Assembly: GCA_027002665.1 (NCBI GenBank)
Contig: JALWZK010000243.1
Coordinates: 1 to 13,686, forward strand
Length of the DNA: 13,686 nt
From: Campylobacteraceae bacterium
GTDB lineage: Bacteria; Campylobacterota; Campylobacteria; Campylobacterales; Sulfurovaceae
Direction of reading: 5' to 3'
In this document: piece after piece, positions 7,077 to 13,686 of the stretch
How positions within the stretch are numbered: the first letter of the stretch is position 1
Layout: every line of letters begins with the position of its first letter
Translations under genes and position numbers: made by a program
Notes under the pieces: generated by a model
Databases searched by the model: none
The model's input: only the letters and a program-made list of their open reading frames with translations
Told to the model about the DNA's origin: nothing

Positions 7077-7321
7077 TACTTATCCTTTACATTTATCCAC
7101 TGTTTATAGTTATCTGGACTATTTTTTGTTAAGACATTTAAGTCTTGATTGATTTTGTAATAGTTGGTAGCATTTGCATTTTGTGTCTGTATTGCAAGAG
7201 CTGTTAATACCCCAACTATAGTAAGAAACAGTGCAAGGAAAATAAAGTAACCTGTTAATCCATGCATAAAACTAAAAAGTCCACCCTCTGTTCTCGGGTC
7301 AATCTGTGTATTTCCTGCCAT
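7076..7321 (-). CDS. Small membrane protein downstream of ccoP (DUF4006-like)
   Basis: 81 residues: a polar N-terminus (NTQIDPRTEGGLFSFMHG), one strong helix at about 23-46 (GYFIFLALFLTIVGVLTALAI), then a polar tail rich in Asn and Lys. A small one-helix protein of this kind directly after ccoP is a feature of Campylobacterota cco clusters and corresponds, as I recall, to Pfam DUF4006. The ATG at 7321 has AAGGAGG with 5 nt spacing and lies 12 nt after the ccoP stop. Its last base is shared with the next ORF (TAATG). Function is unknown; its place and size suggest an accessory or assembly subunit of the oxidase. Confidence 0.7.
   Translation of the reverse strand: MAGNTQIDPRTEGGLFSFMHGLTGYFIFLALFLTIVGVLTALAIQTQNANATNYYKINQDLNVLTKNSPDNYKQWINVKDK
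7083..7088 (-). promoter_or_regulatory. Ribosome binding site of the 30-aa ORF
   Basis: AAAGGA on the minus strand (7088-7083), 6 nt before the ATG at 7076. It lies inside the last codons of the DUF4006-like gene. It is the main sign that the short ORF is translated. Confidence 0.65.
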
Positions 7322-7333
7322 ATTACCCTCCTT

Positions 7334-8221
7334 CTATTCTGCTTTAATTGAGTTTAAATAAGTCGCAACTGCCTTTTGTTGAGTCTCATTTAGACGACCT
7401 TTAAAGCTTGGCATTGTTCCAATAGAGCCTTTTTTACCATTCTCTAATATATGCTTGACAAGTGTCTCATCATACTCTTTGAGGTTTGGAGCTGCTCCAT
7501 TCATACCTTTACCATCTGGACCATGACAACCTGCACATGCACTAAATGCCGCCGGAGCTTCACCCTTTAATCCACCAGCTACATAGGTAGCAATAGCTTC
7601 AGCATCAGCACCTTGTGCCATTAATGGAGGCATAGCACCCATTGCATAATTTAGATAGTGTTGTCCATGCTTAATAGTATATAGAACCTGCTCTTTACTA
7701 ATTCTATGGGTTAAATCTTGAGCTTTACCATCAATACCCTCTGCATCAATACCGTGACATGGAGCACACTGAACTAAGAATGTCGATTCACCCATTGCCT
7801 TAAGTGTCTCTTTGTCTGGATTTTTCCACTTATCTTTAAACTTAGCGTTATACTCATTCACCTCATCATTATATTGGCCAATTTGGGAGAATTGATTGGT
7901 TGGATATCCGATAAACCAATACCATAACATCCAAAGAATTACTCCTATAAATATGATTCCCCAACCTGAAGGGATTGGATTTTTAAATTCTCCAATTCCG
8001 TCCCAAACCTCATCAGCCAACTCACCTGTCGCCGTATCATTTTTAATCTGATTTACATACTTAAGAGCTGTTGCTATTGTAATAGAGATAATAGCCAACG
8101 CTCCCAACATTGTTAAAGCATTTATATAATCATCGCCCTGGAAAGCATCACCTGCTACAAAGAAAGTTGCTGCCATCAGAACAACGACCAGAATAACACC
8201 ACCTATGACCATTTTTTTCAT
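7334..8221 (-). CDS. ccoP: cbb3-type cytochrome c oxidase diheme subunit III
   Basis: 295 residues. Two c-type heme sites: CAPCH (152-156) with likely axial Met in GAMPPL (M197), and CAGCH (229-233) with likely axial Met in GTMPSF (M270). CcoP passes electrons from soluble or membrane cytochrome c to CcoO; the heme domains face the periplasm. WDGIGEFKNPIPSGWG (73-88) before the last helix is a CcoP signature. Three hydrophobic segments are visible (about 4-24, 34-54, 86-105), one more at the N-terminus than the two-helix CcoP of Pseudomonas. The ATG at 8221 has AGGAGGG that overlaps the ccoQ stop. Confidence 0.95.
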   Translation of the reverse strand: MKKMVIGGVILVVVLMAATFFVAGDAFQGDDYINALTMLGALAIISITIATALKYVNQIKNDTATGELADEVWDGIGEFKNPIPSGWGIIFIGVILWMLWYWFIGYPTNQFSQIGQYNDEVNEYNAKFKDKWKNPDKETLKAMGESTFLVQCAPCHGIDAEGIDGKAQDLTHRISKEQVLYTIKHGQHYLNYAMGAMPPLMAQGADAEAIATYVAGGLKGEAPAAFSACAGCHGPDGKGMNGAAPNLKEYDETLVKHILENGKKGSIGTMPSFKGRLNETQQKAVATYLNSIKAE

Positions 8222-8232
8222 GTCATTCCCTC

Positions 8233-8448
8233 CTAATCGTTTTTATTTTGTTTTTTATATCTTGGTTCAAGAGGAGCAGAATCAAGAGAGTCATTTAAAA
8301 CCAGATTGGAATACTTCTCGAAATCCCTCTCTCCTGTTCTCTGTCTCTTATATATGCTATAGGCATACCCATAGAACATAATAAATATAAAAAGGGTAAG
8401 AAAAAATTTTCCATATCCTGCAAATGTCATTAATGTCTCTTGACTCAT
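8233..8448 (-). CDS. ccoQ: cbb3-type cytochrome oxidase subunit IV (CcoQ/FixQ)
   Basis: 71 residues: one helix at about 12-31 (YGKFFLTLFIFIMFYGYAYSI) followed by YKRQRTGERDFEKYSNLVLND and a charged tail. The size, single helix and place between ccoO and ccoP identify CcoQ, which stabilises the core complex in other bacteria. The ATG at 8448 has GAGG 8 nt upstream on the minus strand; the gap from ccoO is 10 nt. The tail is longer than in many CcoQ proteins of about 50-60 residues. Confidence 0.85.
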   Translation of the reverse strand: MSQETLMTFAGYGKFFLTLFIFIMFYGYAYSIYKRQRTGERDFEKYSNLVLNDSLDSAPLEPRYKKQNKND

Positions 8449-8458
8449 CTCTTACCTC

Positions 8459-9124
8459 TTATTTTAAAGAATTTAAATATGCAATTAATGCAACTATCTC
8501 TGGAATTTTTCCAGCAGCAACCATATCTTTAACTTGCTGGTTTTTCATCTCAGAAGCAATTTTTTTAGCATCTGCCAATGCTTGTGCCTTTGCCTCTTTC
8601 CATGTGCCTAATTTTGGCATTCCTTTTTTATCATAAGGAACACCAAATACAGCTTTCTGTGTATTAGCATTTGCATAGGCTGTAGCAATATCTGCCAAAT
8701 TGGTAAACATGTGTGGATACTTAGGCATAATAGAACCCGGAACAACGGCAGCAGGGTCCATCATGTGATTTTCGTGCCACTCTGTTGTTCTATAGTTTCC
8801 AACTCTATGTAAATCTGGACCTGTTCTTTTAGAACCCCATACAAATGGTCTATCATAAGCATACTCACCACTTAAAGAGTACATACCATATCTATCTGTC
8901 TCAGCTTTAAATGGACGAATAAGTTGTGAGTGACATGCATTACAACTATCTTTAATATATACCTGTTTTCCTGCTAACTGTAAAACTGTAAAAGGTTTCT
9001 TGCCAACTACTGGTTGAGAAGCCTTTGCAAAATCTGGGATTGCCTCAACAAATCCAGCGAATGCAACCGTTAAAAATAACATTACCGCAAAGAAAAATGG
9101 TCTCTGTTCTAACCAATGAAACAT
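8459..9124 (-). CDS. ccoO: cbb3-type cytochrome c oxidase monoheme subunit II
   Basis: 221 residues. An N-terminal anchor helix at about 9-28, then a periplasmic cytochrome c domain with one heme site CNACH (61-65) and the expected RTGPDLHRVG (100-109) and SIMPKYPHMF (131-140), where M133 is the likely axial ligand. CcoO passes electrons from CcoP to the CcoN heme b. QLIRPFKAETDRYG (67-80) is typical of the subunit. The ATG at 9124 has AGGAGG upstream and lies 16 nt after the ccoN stop. Confidence 0.96.
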   Translation of the reverse strand: MFHWLEQRPFFFAVMLFLTVAFAGFVEAIPDFAKASQPVVGKKPFTVLQLAGKQVYIKDSCNACHSQLIRPFKAETDRYGMYSLSGEYAYDRPFVWGSKRTGPDLHRVGNYRTTEWHENHMMDPAAVVPGSIMPKYPHMFTNLADIATAYANANTQKAVFGVPYDKKGMPKLGTWKEAKAQALADAKKIASEMKNQQVKDMVAAGKIPEIVALIAYLNSLK

Positions 9125-9140
9125 ATTTTAACCTCCTTCT

Positions 9141-10613
9141 CTATGATGCCATAGGTGACGCATATTCTGGCTCTCTTTCGAGCACTCTTCCTGATGTTGC
9201 AGTTTTATACATATTAAATGCAAACATAAAGAACCCAATTAGATAGAATAGTCCACCAATGCCTCTAAGTGTATAGTATGGGTGTAGAACCTCTACAGTA
9301 TCAATGAATGAGTATAGTAGTGAACCATAATCATCATAAGCTCTCCACATCATACCTTGAGTAATACCTGCAATCCACATTGATGTGAAGTAGAGAACAA
9401 TACCGGTAGTCTGTAACCAGAACTGTGTATCCATTAACTTTTTAGAGTATAACTCTCTCTTAAATATTCTTGGTGCCATATGGTATAGACCTGCAATTAC
9501 CATAAATCCAACCCAACCAAGCACACCATCATGAACATGCCCTGGAATCCAATCTGTAAAGTGAGCAATAGCATTTACCGATTTAATAGCTTGAATAGGA
9601 CCTTCGATTGTGCTTAACATATAGAAGGTTGATGCTAATATCATAAATTTAATTAATGGAGATGTTTGAAGTTGTTGCCACTCACCCTTCATTGTCAAGA
9701 GCATATTAATTGCACTACCCCAAGATGGTAAAATTAGCACTACTGACATAGTAGAACCCATAGTCTGCATCCAATCTGGAACAGTTGAGTAGAGTAAGTG
9801 GTGACCACCTGCCCAAAGATATACAAACATTAATCCCCAGAATGCAAGAACAGATAGCTTATATGAGAAAACCGGTTGTCCTGACTCTTTTGGAAGATAG
9901 TAGTAAATCATACCAATAATTGGTGCTGTAAATACAAATGCAACAGCATTATGTCCATACCACCACTGAACCAATGCATCATTTGTCCCTGCATACATAG
10001 ATATGGAGTGCATTAAAGAGCTTGGCGCATCACCAGACCAGAAGAATGTCGGAACCTCCATATTATTAAAAATATATAGCATAGCTATAGCTAAGAATGA
10101 TGACATATAATACCAGATAGATACATATATAGCTCTCTCTCTTCTCATACCAATCATTCCAAACATAGCTACACCCCAGAGAACCCACCATACAACTACT
10201 AATAAATCTAATGGCCACTCCAATTCTGCATACTCTTTAGAAGTTGTGTAACCTGAAATAAGTGTTACCACTGCTAAAAGTATAGTTATAAAATAGAGCC
10301 AAAAGTGTAGTTTAGCCACTCTCATTAGGAACTTAGACTCTTTTAGAGACATTTTTAGAGTTCTCTGTCCAACATAATACCATGTTGCAAAAATACCACT
10401 AAGGGTAAAACCAAAAGCGACTCCATTTGTATGCAATGGTCTTAATCTACTAAATGTCCCATACTCTCCAGCCAAGTTACTTAACTCTGGAAATGCAAGT
10501 TGAAAAGCTAAGATTACACCAATTGTCATACCAATGATACCAAACAAAATTGTAGTAAAAGTGAACAGCTTTACTACTGAGTAGTCATACTCAAGTTGTG
10601 CATTGCTTTGCAT
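9141..10613 (-). CDS. ccoN: cbb3-type cytochrome c oxidase catalytic subunit I
   Basis: 490 residues from the ATG at 10613; multi-helix heme-copper oxidase subunit that reduces O2 and pumps protons. By alignment with Pseudomonas CcoN from memory: low-spin heme ligands H61 (RPLHTNG) and H361, high-spin b3 ligand H359 (GHVHDG), CuB ligands H221 (YGHNAV) and H271/H272 (GGHHLLY), cross-link tyrosine Y265, and E337 (STIEGP). All are present, so the enzyme should be active. cbb3 oxidases have high O2 affinity, which fits a microaerophilic life. The TTG at 10616, one codon earlier, is rejected because AGGAGG is only 2 nt from it, against 5 nt from the ATG. Confidence 0.96.
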   Translation of the reverse strand: MQSNAQLEYDYSVVKLFTFTTILFGIIGMTIGVILAFQLAFPELSNLAGEYGTFSRLRPLHTNGVAFGFTLSGIFATWYYVGQRTLKMSLKESKFLMRVAKLHFWLYFITILLAVVTLISGYTTSKEYAELEWPLDLLVVVWWVLWGVAMFGMIGMRRERAIYVSIWYYMSSFLAIAMLYIFNNMEVPTFFWSGDAPSSLMHSISMYAGTNDALVQWWYGHNAVAFVFTAPIIGMIYYYLPKESGQPVFSYKLSVLAFWGLMFVYLWAGGHHLLYSTVPDWMQTMGSTMSVVLILPSWGSAINMLLTMKGEWQQLQTSPLIKFMILASTFYMLSTIEGPIQAIKSVNAIAHFTDWIPGHVHDGVLGWVGFMVIAGLYHMAPRIFKRELYSKKLMDTQFWLQTTGIVLYFTSMWIAGITQGMMWRAYDDYGSLLYSFIDTVEVLHPYYTLRGIGGLFYLIGFFMFAFNMYKTATSGRVLEREPEYASPMAS

Positions 10614-10618
10614 CAATA

Positions 10619-10624
10619 CCTCCT
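10619..10624 (-). promoter_or_regulatory. Ribosome binding site deciding the ccoN start
   Basis: AGGAGG on the minus strand, 10624-10619. Spacing is 5 nt to the ATG at 10613 and 2 nt to the TTG at 10616, which favours the ATG. Confidence 0.75.
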
Positions 10625-10708
10625 ATTAAAATTTAAATAGAGTAATGCCAAAATGACACTATCTAACCCTTATGTTATATAGATAATGATTAATCTATAC
10701 TTAAAAGG

Positions 10709-10727
10709 TTAATAAAAATCAATTATA
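10709..10727 (-). promoter_or_regulatory. Candidate ccoN promoter with FNR/CRP-like box
   Basis: In the 179-bp gap between ccoS and ccoN, the minus strand has a perfect TATAAT at 10727-10722. It is directly followed by TTGATTTTTATTAA (10722-10709), which matches the FNR-type consensus TTGAT-N4-ATCAA at 9 of 10 positions. If the TATAAT is the -10 box, the palindrome would cover the start site and would suit repression. A downstream weak -10 such as TATAAC (10679-10674) would place the box near -48, closer to an activator position. The region is strongly AT-rich, so both matches may be chance. Confidence 0.35.
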
Positions 10728-10792
10728 AGAGTTTAATTGTTAATTTTATAACAGCTATACAAAATATAGATATTTTAAAATATTTAATTATA

Positions 10793-11035
10793 TTACTCAT
10801 TACTATTTGGGTTATTTTGTTTAGCTTGATTGAGCTTTTTTCTCTTTAACTCCTTAACTCTTCTCTCCTCTTCAACAGCTCTCTGTAAATCCTCTGGAGT
10901 ATCAAAAAGAGGTGATTCCATCAGCTTTTTACTATCCTCAAATTGGCCATTTTTAATAGCCCAAATGAGAATACCGAGAAGGGTAAAACTAACTATAATA
11001 GCAACGACCAATTCCAAAATTAATATACTATTCAT
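10793..11035 (-). CDS. ccoS: cbb3-type cytochrome oxidase assembly protein CcoS
   Basis: 80 residues. One membrane helix at about 5-26 followed by the family signature WAIKNGQFEDSKKLMESPLFDT (25-46), which matches the CcoS pattern W-A-x-x-x-G-Q-F-D/E-D...L-F-D. CcoS is needed for cofactor insertion into CcoN in Rhodobacter. The tail of about 35 charged residues after the signature is long for the family. The ATG at 11035 has AAGGAG 4 nt upstream. It lies upstream of ccoN on the same strand, 179 bp away, whereas in many proteobacteria ccoS is at the end of a ccoGHIS operon. ccoI and ccoG are not in the window. Confidence 0.88.
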   Translation of the reverse strand: MNSILILELVVAIIVSFTLLGILIWAIKNGQFEDSKKLMESPLFDTPEDLQRAVEEERRVKELKRKKLNQAKQNNPNSNE

Positions 11036-11060
11036 ATATCTCCTTTAATAAATATATATA

Positions 11061-11070
11061 TGATATAATA
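11061..11070. promoter_or_regulatory. Overlapping divergent -10 boxes for greA (+) and ccoS (-)
   Basis: On the plus strand TGATATAAT (11061-11069) is an extended -10 box, giving a start near 11076 and a 30-nt leader to the greA ATG. On the minus strand TATTAT (11070-11065) is a possible -10 box for ccoS, with a start near 11058. Both lie in the 70-bp gap between the two start codons, so some promoter must be here. The exact boxes are inferred. Confidence 0.4.
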
Positions 11071-11093
11071 ACTTAAATTAAACTATATTGGAA

Positions 11094-11099
11094 AAGGGA
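11094..11099 (+). promoter_or_regulatory. Ribosome binding site deciding the greA start
   Basis: AAGGGA at 11094-11099, 6 nt before the ATG at 11106. An in-frame TTG at 11088 lies upstream of this site and so is not the likely start. Confidence 0.7.
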
Positions 11100-11105
11100 A
11101 TATCC

Positions 11106-11591
11106 ATGCAGAAAGAACCAATGTTAAAGGCTACATTTAATAGACTTTCAAAAGAGTTAGAGCATCTAAAAACAGTAGAGAGAGTTGCTATTGCTAAGGT
11201 TATTGATACAGCAAGAGAGTTAGGGGATTTAAAAGAGAATGCTGAATACCATGCGGCAAAGGATAGACAGGGGTTAATGGAGGCGAGAATTAACGAATTA
11301 ACCGATATAATCAGTAGGGCACATATTATTGACCCTAAATCTCTATCTCATGAGAGAGTTAGTTTTGGTTCGACAGTAGAGCTTATTGACCAAGATGATG
11401 ATAGTGAAGTGTGCTATACCATAGTGGGTTCACAAGAGTCAAATCCAGATATTGGATATATCTCAATAGGCTCTCCAATGGGTAGAGCATTACTTGGAAA
11501 AGAGGAGGGAGATGAGGTTGAGATTAACCTGCCAAGTGGCAGAAAAGTCTTTGATATTGAGAGTATATCCTGTATGAAAGAGATAGATTAA
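11106..11591 (+). CDS. greA: Transcription elongation factor GreA
   Basis: 161 residues from the ATG at 11106, starting MQKEPM, the usual GreA length of about 158-160. The N-terminal coiled coil carries the tip acidic residues D41 and E44 in GDLKENAEYHAAKDRQG, which reach into the RNA polymerase secondary channel and stimulate cleavage of backtracked transcripts. The C-terminal FKBP-like domain has VSFGSTVEL and SPMGRALLGKEEGDEVEI. It overlaps argC by one base (TAATG at 11589-11593). It is transcribed divergently from ccoS. Confidence 0.96.
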   Translation: MQKEPMLKATFNRLSKELEHLKTVERVAIAKVIDTARELGDLKENAEYHAAKDRQGLMEARINELTDIISRAHIIDPKSLSHERVSFGSTVELIDQDDDSEVCYTIVGSQESNPDIGYISIGSPMGRALLGKEEGDEVEINLPSGRKVFDIESISCMKEID

Positions 11592-12598
11592 TGGTAAGAG
11601 TAGGCATTGTAGGGGCAAGTGGATATACCGGTTTAGAGTTAATAAAGATGGTTATAACTCACCCTAAATTTGAATTGAAATATCTTGCCACAACTACAGG
11701 AGATACTTTAATAGAAAATATCTATCCCTCTCTTGAGGGAGTTATAACTCACAGAGTTGAATCCGCCTCTATTGATAGGGTTATAGAGAATTGTGATTTG
11801 GTATTTTTAGCCTTGCCCCATAAAGCATCAATGGGATTTGCAAAAGATTTAATAGGTAGAGGGGTAAAGGTAGTAGATTTATCTGCTGATTATCGCTTAG
11901 AGTTAGAGACCTATGAGCAGTTTTACTGTAAACATGAAGATAAAGCACATCTCGATAGTGCAGTCTATGGATTAATAGAGTATTATAGAGAGGAGTTAAA
12001 GAGTGCTACCATAGTAGCAGGACCCGGCTGTTACCCTACTGCCACTCTCTTGGGAGTTTTACCACTTATTCCATATATAGATAGTAACTCTCCTCTATTT
12101 ATTGATGCAAAATCAGGGGTTAGTGGTGCAGGTAAAAAACTATCGGAGACTACCCACTTTGTAACAATAAATGATAATATATTTGCGTATAATCCATTAA
12201 AACATAGACATGCACCAGAGATTGCCGAGAAGATAGAGAAAATCTGTGGAGTTAAAATAAGCGTCAATTTTGTCCCTCATCTAATTCCTACTACAAGAGG
12301 AGAGTTGGTTAGTATATATGCTACTTTAAAGGAGGATATTAACCCTATAGAGATTTTAAAAGCACACTATGCCAATGATAGATTTATTAGAGTTAGAGAG
12401 AGACCTGTCGATATAAAATCTGTTGCAGGGACGCACTTCTGCGATATTTTTGCATCTAAGAATGGAAATGGACTATTTATAAGCTCTGCTATTGATAATC
12501 TAATGAGGGGAGCCAGTTCACAAGCATTGGTTGCAGGAAACTTAATGTGTGGATTTGACGAAGCGGAGGGGGTGCCAACTATAGCTTATATACCTTAA
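11591..12598 (+). CDS. argC: N-acetyl-gamma-glutamyl-phosphate reductase
   Basis: 335 residues. The Rossmann motif VGIVGASGYTGLELIKM (4-20) binds NADPH. The catalytic cysteine is C147 in AGPGCYPTATLLGVLPL, followed by KSGVSGAGKKLSE and the conserved HRHAPEI. It reduces N-acetyl-glutamyl phosphate to the semialdehyde in arginine biosynthesis. The length and motifs match the type 1 ArgC family. The ATG overlaps the greA stop by one base, so the two genes are very likely co-transcribed. Confidence 0.96.
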   Translation: MVRVGIVGASGYTGLELIKMVITHPKFELKYLATTTGDTLIENIYPSLEGVITHRVESASIDRVIENCDLVFLALPHKASMGFAKDLIGRGVKVVDLSADYRLELETYEQFYCKHEDKAHLDSAVYGLIEYYREELKSATIVAGPGCYPTATLLGVLPLIPYIDSNSPLFIDAKSGVSGAGKKLSETTHFVTINDNIFAYNPLKHRHAPEIAEKIEKICGVKISVNFVPHLIPTTRGELVSIYATLKEDINPIEILKAHYANDRFIRVRERPVDIKSVAGTHFCDIFASKNGNGLFISSAIDNLMRGASSQALVAGNLMCGFDEAEGVPTIAYIP

Positions 12599-12647
12599 GA
12601 TAAATAAAGCTAAAATACCGAAAAATTTTAATAAGGTATATATAATT

Positions 12648-13686
12648 ATGGATATAGCAATTCTATTTGGTGGTTCCAGTTATGAGCATGAGATAAGCAT
12701 AGTATCGGCAATTACAGTTAAAAAAGTTTTAAAAAATTTTAATCTCTCCTTTATATTTTGTGATGCTAATAGAGATTTCTATCTAATAGATAATAGAGAT
12801 ATGAAATCGAACTATTTTGCCAATGGAGATTATAAAAAGGCTAAAAAATTAACTCTTATAGAGAGAGGATTTGCTACTATTGGACTCTTTGGATTAAAGA
12901 GACAAGATTTAGGTGTTATCTTAAATCTCATTCATGGAAGAGATGGAGAAGACGGGAAAATCGCATCTCTATTGGAGTTTTATAAGTTGGACTATATCTC
13001 GCCAAGAGTTGATGCAAGTGTGCTTAGTTACAATAAACTCTATACAAAACTATACGCTAAGAGCGTCGGGGTCGATTTTCTCCCATATACTCTATTAAAC
13101 TCAACTGATAGCAGAGATATTGAGTTGGAGTATCCTGTAATTGTTAAACCTGTTAGACTTGGAAGTAGTATAGGTGTTACTGTTGTAAAAGAGCGGAGTG
13201 AATTGGATTACGCCTTAGATGTAGCATTTGAGTTTGATACTCAAGTCATAATTGAGCCATTTATAGATGGAGTTTTAGAGTATAATCAAGCAGGTTGTAA
13301 AACGGATAAGTTTGAACTCTCTATTATAGAAGAGCCAAATAAGGAGGAGTTTTTAGATTTTGATAAGAAATATCTGGACTTCTCAAGAGATGGCAAGGTA
13401 GAAGATGCCAATATAGATGAGGAGTTAAGAGCCAATATTCGAGATAGTTTTAAAAGAGTATATGGAACCCTATTTGAGGGTGCTATTATTAGATGTGACT
13501 TCTTTGTAGTTGATAGGAGAGTGCTATTAAATGAGATAAATCCAATACCGGGCTCTATGGCAAACTATCTATTTGAAGATTTTGGCTCTATGGTAGAGAG
13601 ACTTAGCAAAAATTTACCAAAAGAGCGAGATATTAAGATTAACTATCAATATATAAACTCTATTCAATCGGCTAAGGGCGGGAAAG
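12648..13686 (+). CDS. ddl: D-alanine--D-alanine ligase, cut by window edge
   Basis: An open frame of 346 codons from the ATG at 12648 runs off the right edge. ATP-grasp motifs are present: LFGGSSYEHEISIVSA at the N-terminus, IHGRDGEDGKIASLLE, the ATP-binding loop VKPVRLGSSIGVT, and the metal/phosphate motif LNEINPIPGSMANYLF. It joins two D-alanines for peptidoglycan precursors. Helicobacter and Campylobacter Ddl are about 346-347 residues, so only a few codons are probably missing. Compared with E. coli Ddl, EPFIDGVLEYNQAG replaces the usual EEF-x-x-G-x-E pattern; I recall similar wording in Campylobacterota homologues. The start follows argC by 49 nt with a weak AAGG at 12633-12636; a possible -10 box TAAAAT lies at 12611-12616. 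Confidence 0.93.
   Translation, partial: MDIAILFGGSSYEHEISIVSAITVKKVLKNFNLSFIFCDANRDFYLIDNRDMKSNYFANGDYKKAKKLTLIERGFATIGLFGLKRQDLGVILNLIHGRDGEDGKIASLLEFYKLDYISPRVDASVLSYNKLYTKLYAKSVGVDFLPYTLLNSTDSRDIELEYPVIVKPVRLGSSIGVTVVKERSELDYALDVAFEFDTQVIIEPFIDGVLEYNQAGCKTDKFELSIIEEPNKEEFLDFDKKYLDFSRDGKVEDANIDEELRANIRDSFKRVYGTLFEGAIIRCDFFVVDRRVLLNEINPIPGSMANYLFEDFGSMVERLSKNLPKERDIKINYQYINSIQSAKGGK

Noticed and set aside
10634..10653. TTTTGGCATTACTC on the minus strand upstream of ccoN as a sigma-54 promoter
   Set aside because: It has the TGGCA part, but the required GC at -12 is absent at the right spacing.
10761..10783. Palindromes AAAATATAGATATTTT and ATATTTTAAAATAT after ccoS as a terminator
   Set aside because: The stems contain only A-T pairs and have almost no loop; this is expected in such AT-rich DNA and would not make a stable terminator.
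12615..12639. ATACC...GGTAT inverted repeat between argC and ddl as a terminator or operator
   Set aside because: A 5-bp stem around a 15-nt AT-rich loop is too weak and has no T-run after it.
12641..12646. TATAAT directly before the ddl ATG as its promoter
   Set aside because: It ends 1 nt before the start codon, so transcription would begin inside the gene; the box at 12611-12616 or read-through from argC is more likely.
12648..13686. Possible frameshift or break in ddl
   Set aside because: Codon-by-codon reading stays open with motifs in order to the last base; the missing stop is due to the window edge.

Overview
The window is AT-rich (roughly one third G+C by eye) and densely coding. 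Gene content and order point to a member of the Campylobacterota (Epsilonproteobacteria), possibly a sulfur-oxidising lineage close to Sulfurimonas or Sulfurovum. The evidence is a ccoNOQP cluster followed by a DUF4006-like small membrane gene, a Nif3 / coiled-coil zinc-ribbon / waaA / pseudouridine-synthase block like the one I recall in Campylobacter, Ddl of the Campylobacterota type, near-exclusive AGA arginine codons and frequent ATA isoleucine codons. The genus call is inference.

Layout. (1) 1-244, minus: the N-terminal part of a YeeE/YedE-type sulfur transport membrane protein, running off the left edge. (2) 376-5752, plus: a tight six-gene run with gaps of -4 to 12 nt: Nif3-like protein, coiled-coil zinc-ribbon protein, waaA, RluA-family pseudouridine synthase, ubiE and lnt. 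It mixes envelope biogenesis (Kdo transfer to lipid A, lipoprotein acylation), menaquinone methylation and RNA modification. Three of the six genes start with TTG. (3) 5758-11035, minus: a cbb3 cytochrome c oxidase cluster in the order ccoS, ccoN, ccoO, ccoQ, ccoP, DUF4006-like gene, a 30-codon membrane ORF, a TPM-like membrane protein and a FixH-like protein. It converges on lnt with only 5 bp between stop codons. (4) 11106-13686, plus: greA, argC and ddl; ddl is cut by the right edge, probably within a few codons of its end.

How the genes work together. CcoN/O/P form a high-affinity terminal oxidase taking electrons from the menaquinol/bc1/cytochrome c chain. UbiE makes the last methylation of the quinone pool. 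CcoS and the FixH-like protein are assembly factors. The DUF4006-like protein, the 30-aa protein and the TPM-like protein sit inside the same operon between ccoP and fixH and are the least understood part of the window.

Most interesting: the 30-aa single-helix protein at 6984-7076, which has a good ribosome binding site and overlaps or abuts both neighbours; an FNR/CRP-like palindrome touching a perfect TATAAT upstream of ccoN; and a palindrome in the spacer of a candidate promoter for the Nif3 operon. No RNA genes, CRISPR arrays, insertion sequences or phage genes were seen. The longest gene-free stretch is about 180 bp, upstream of ccoN.
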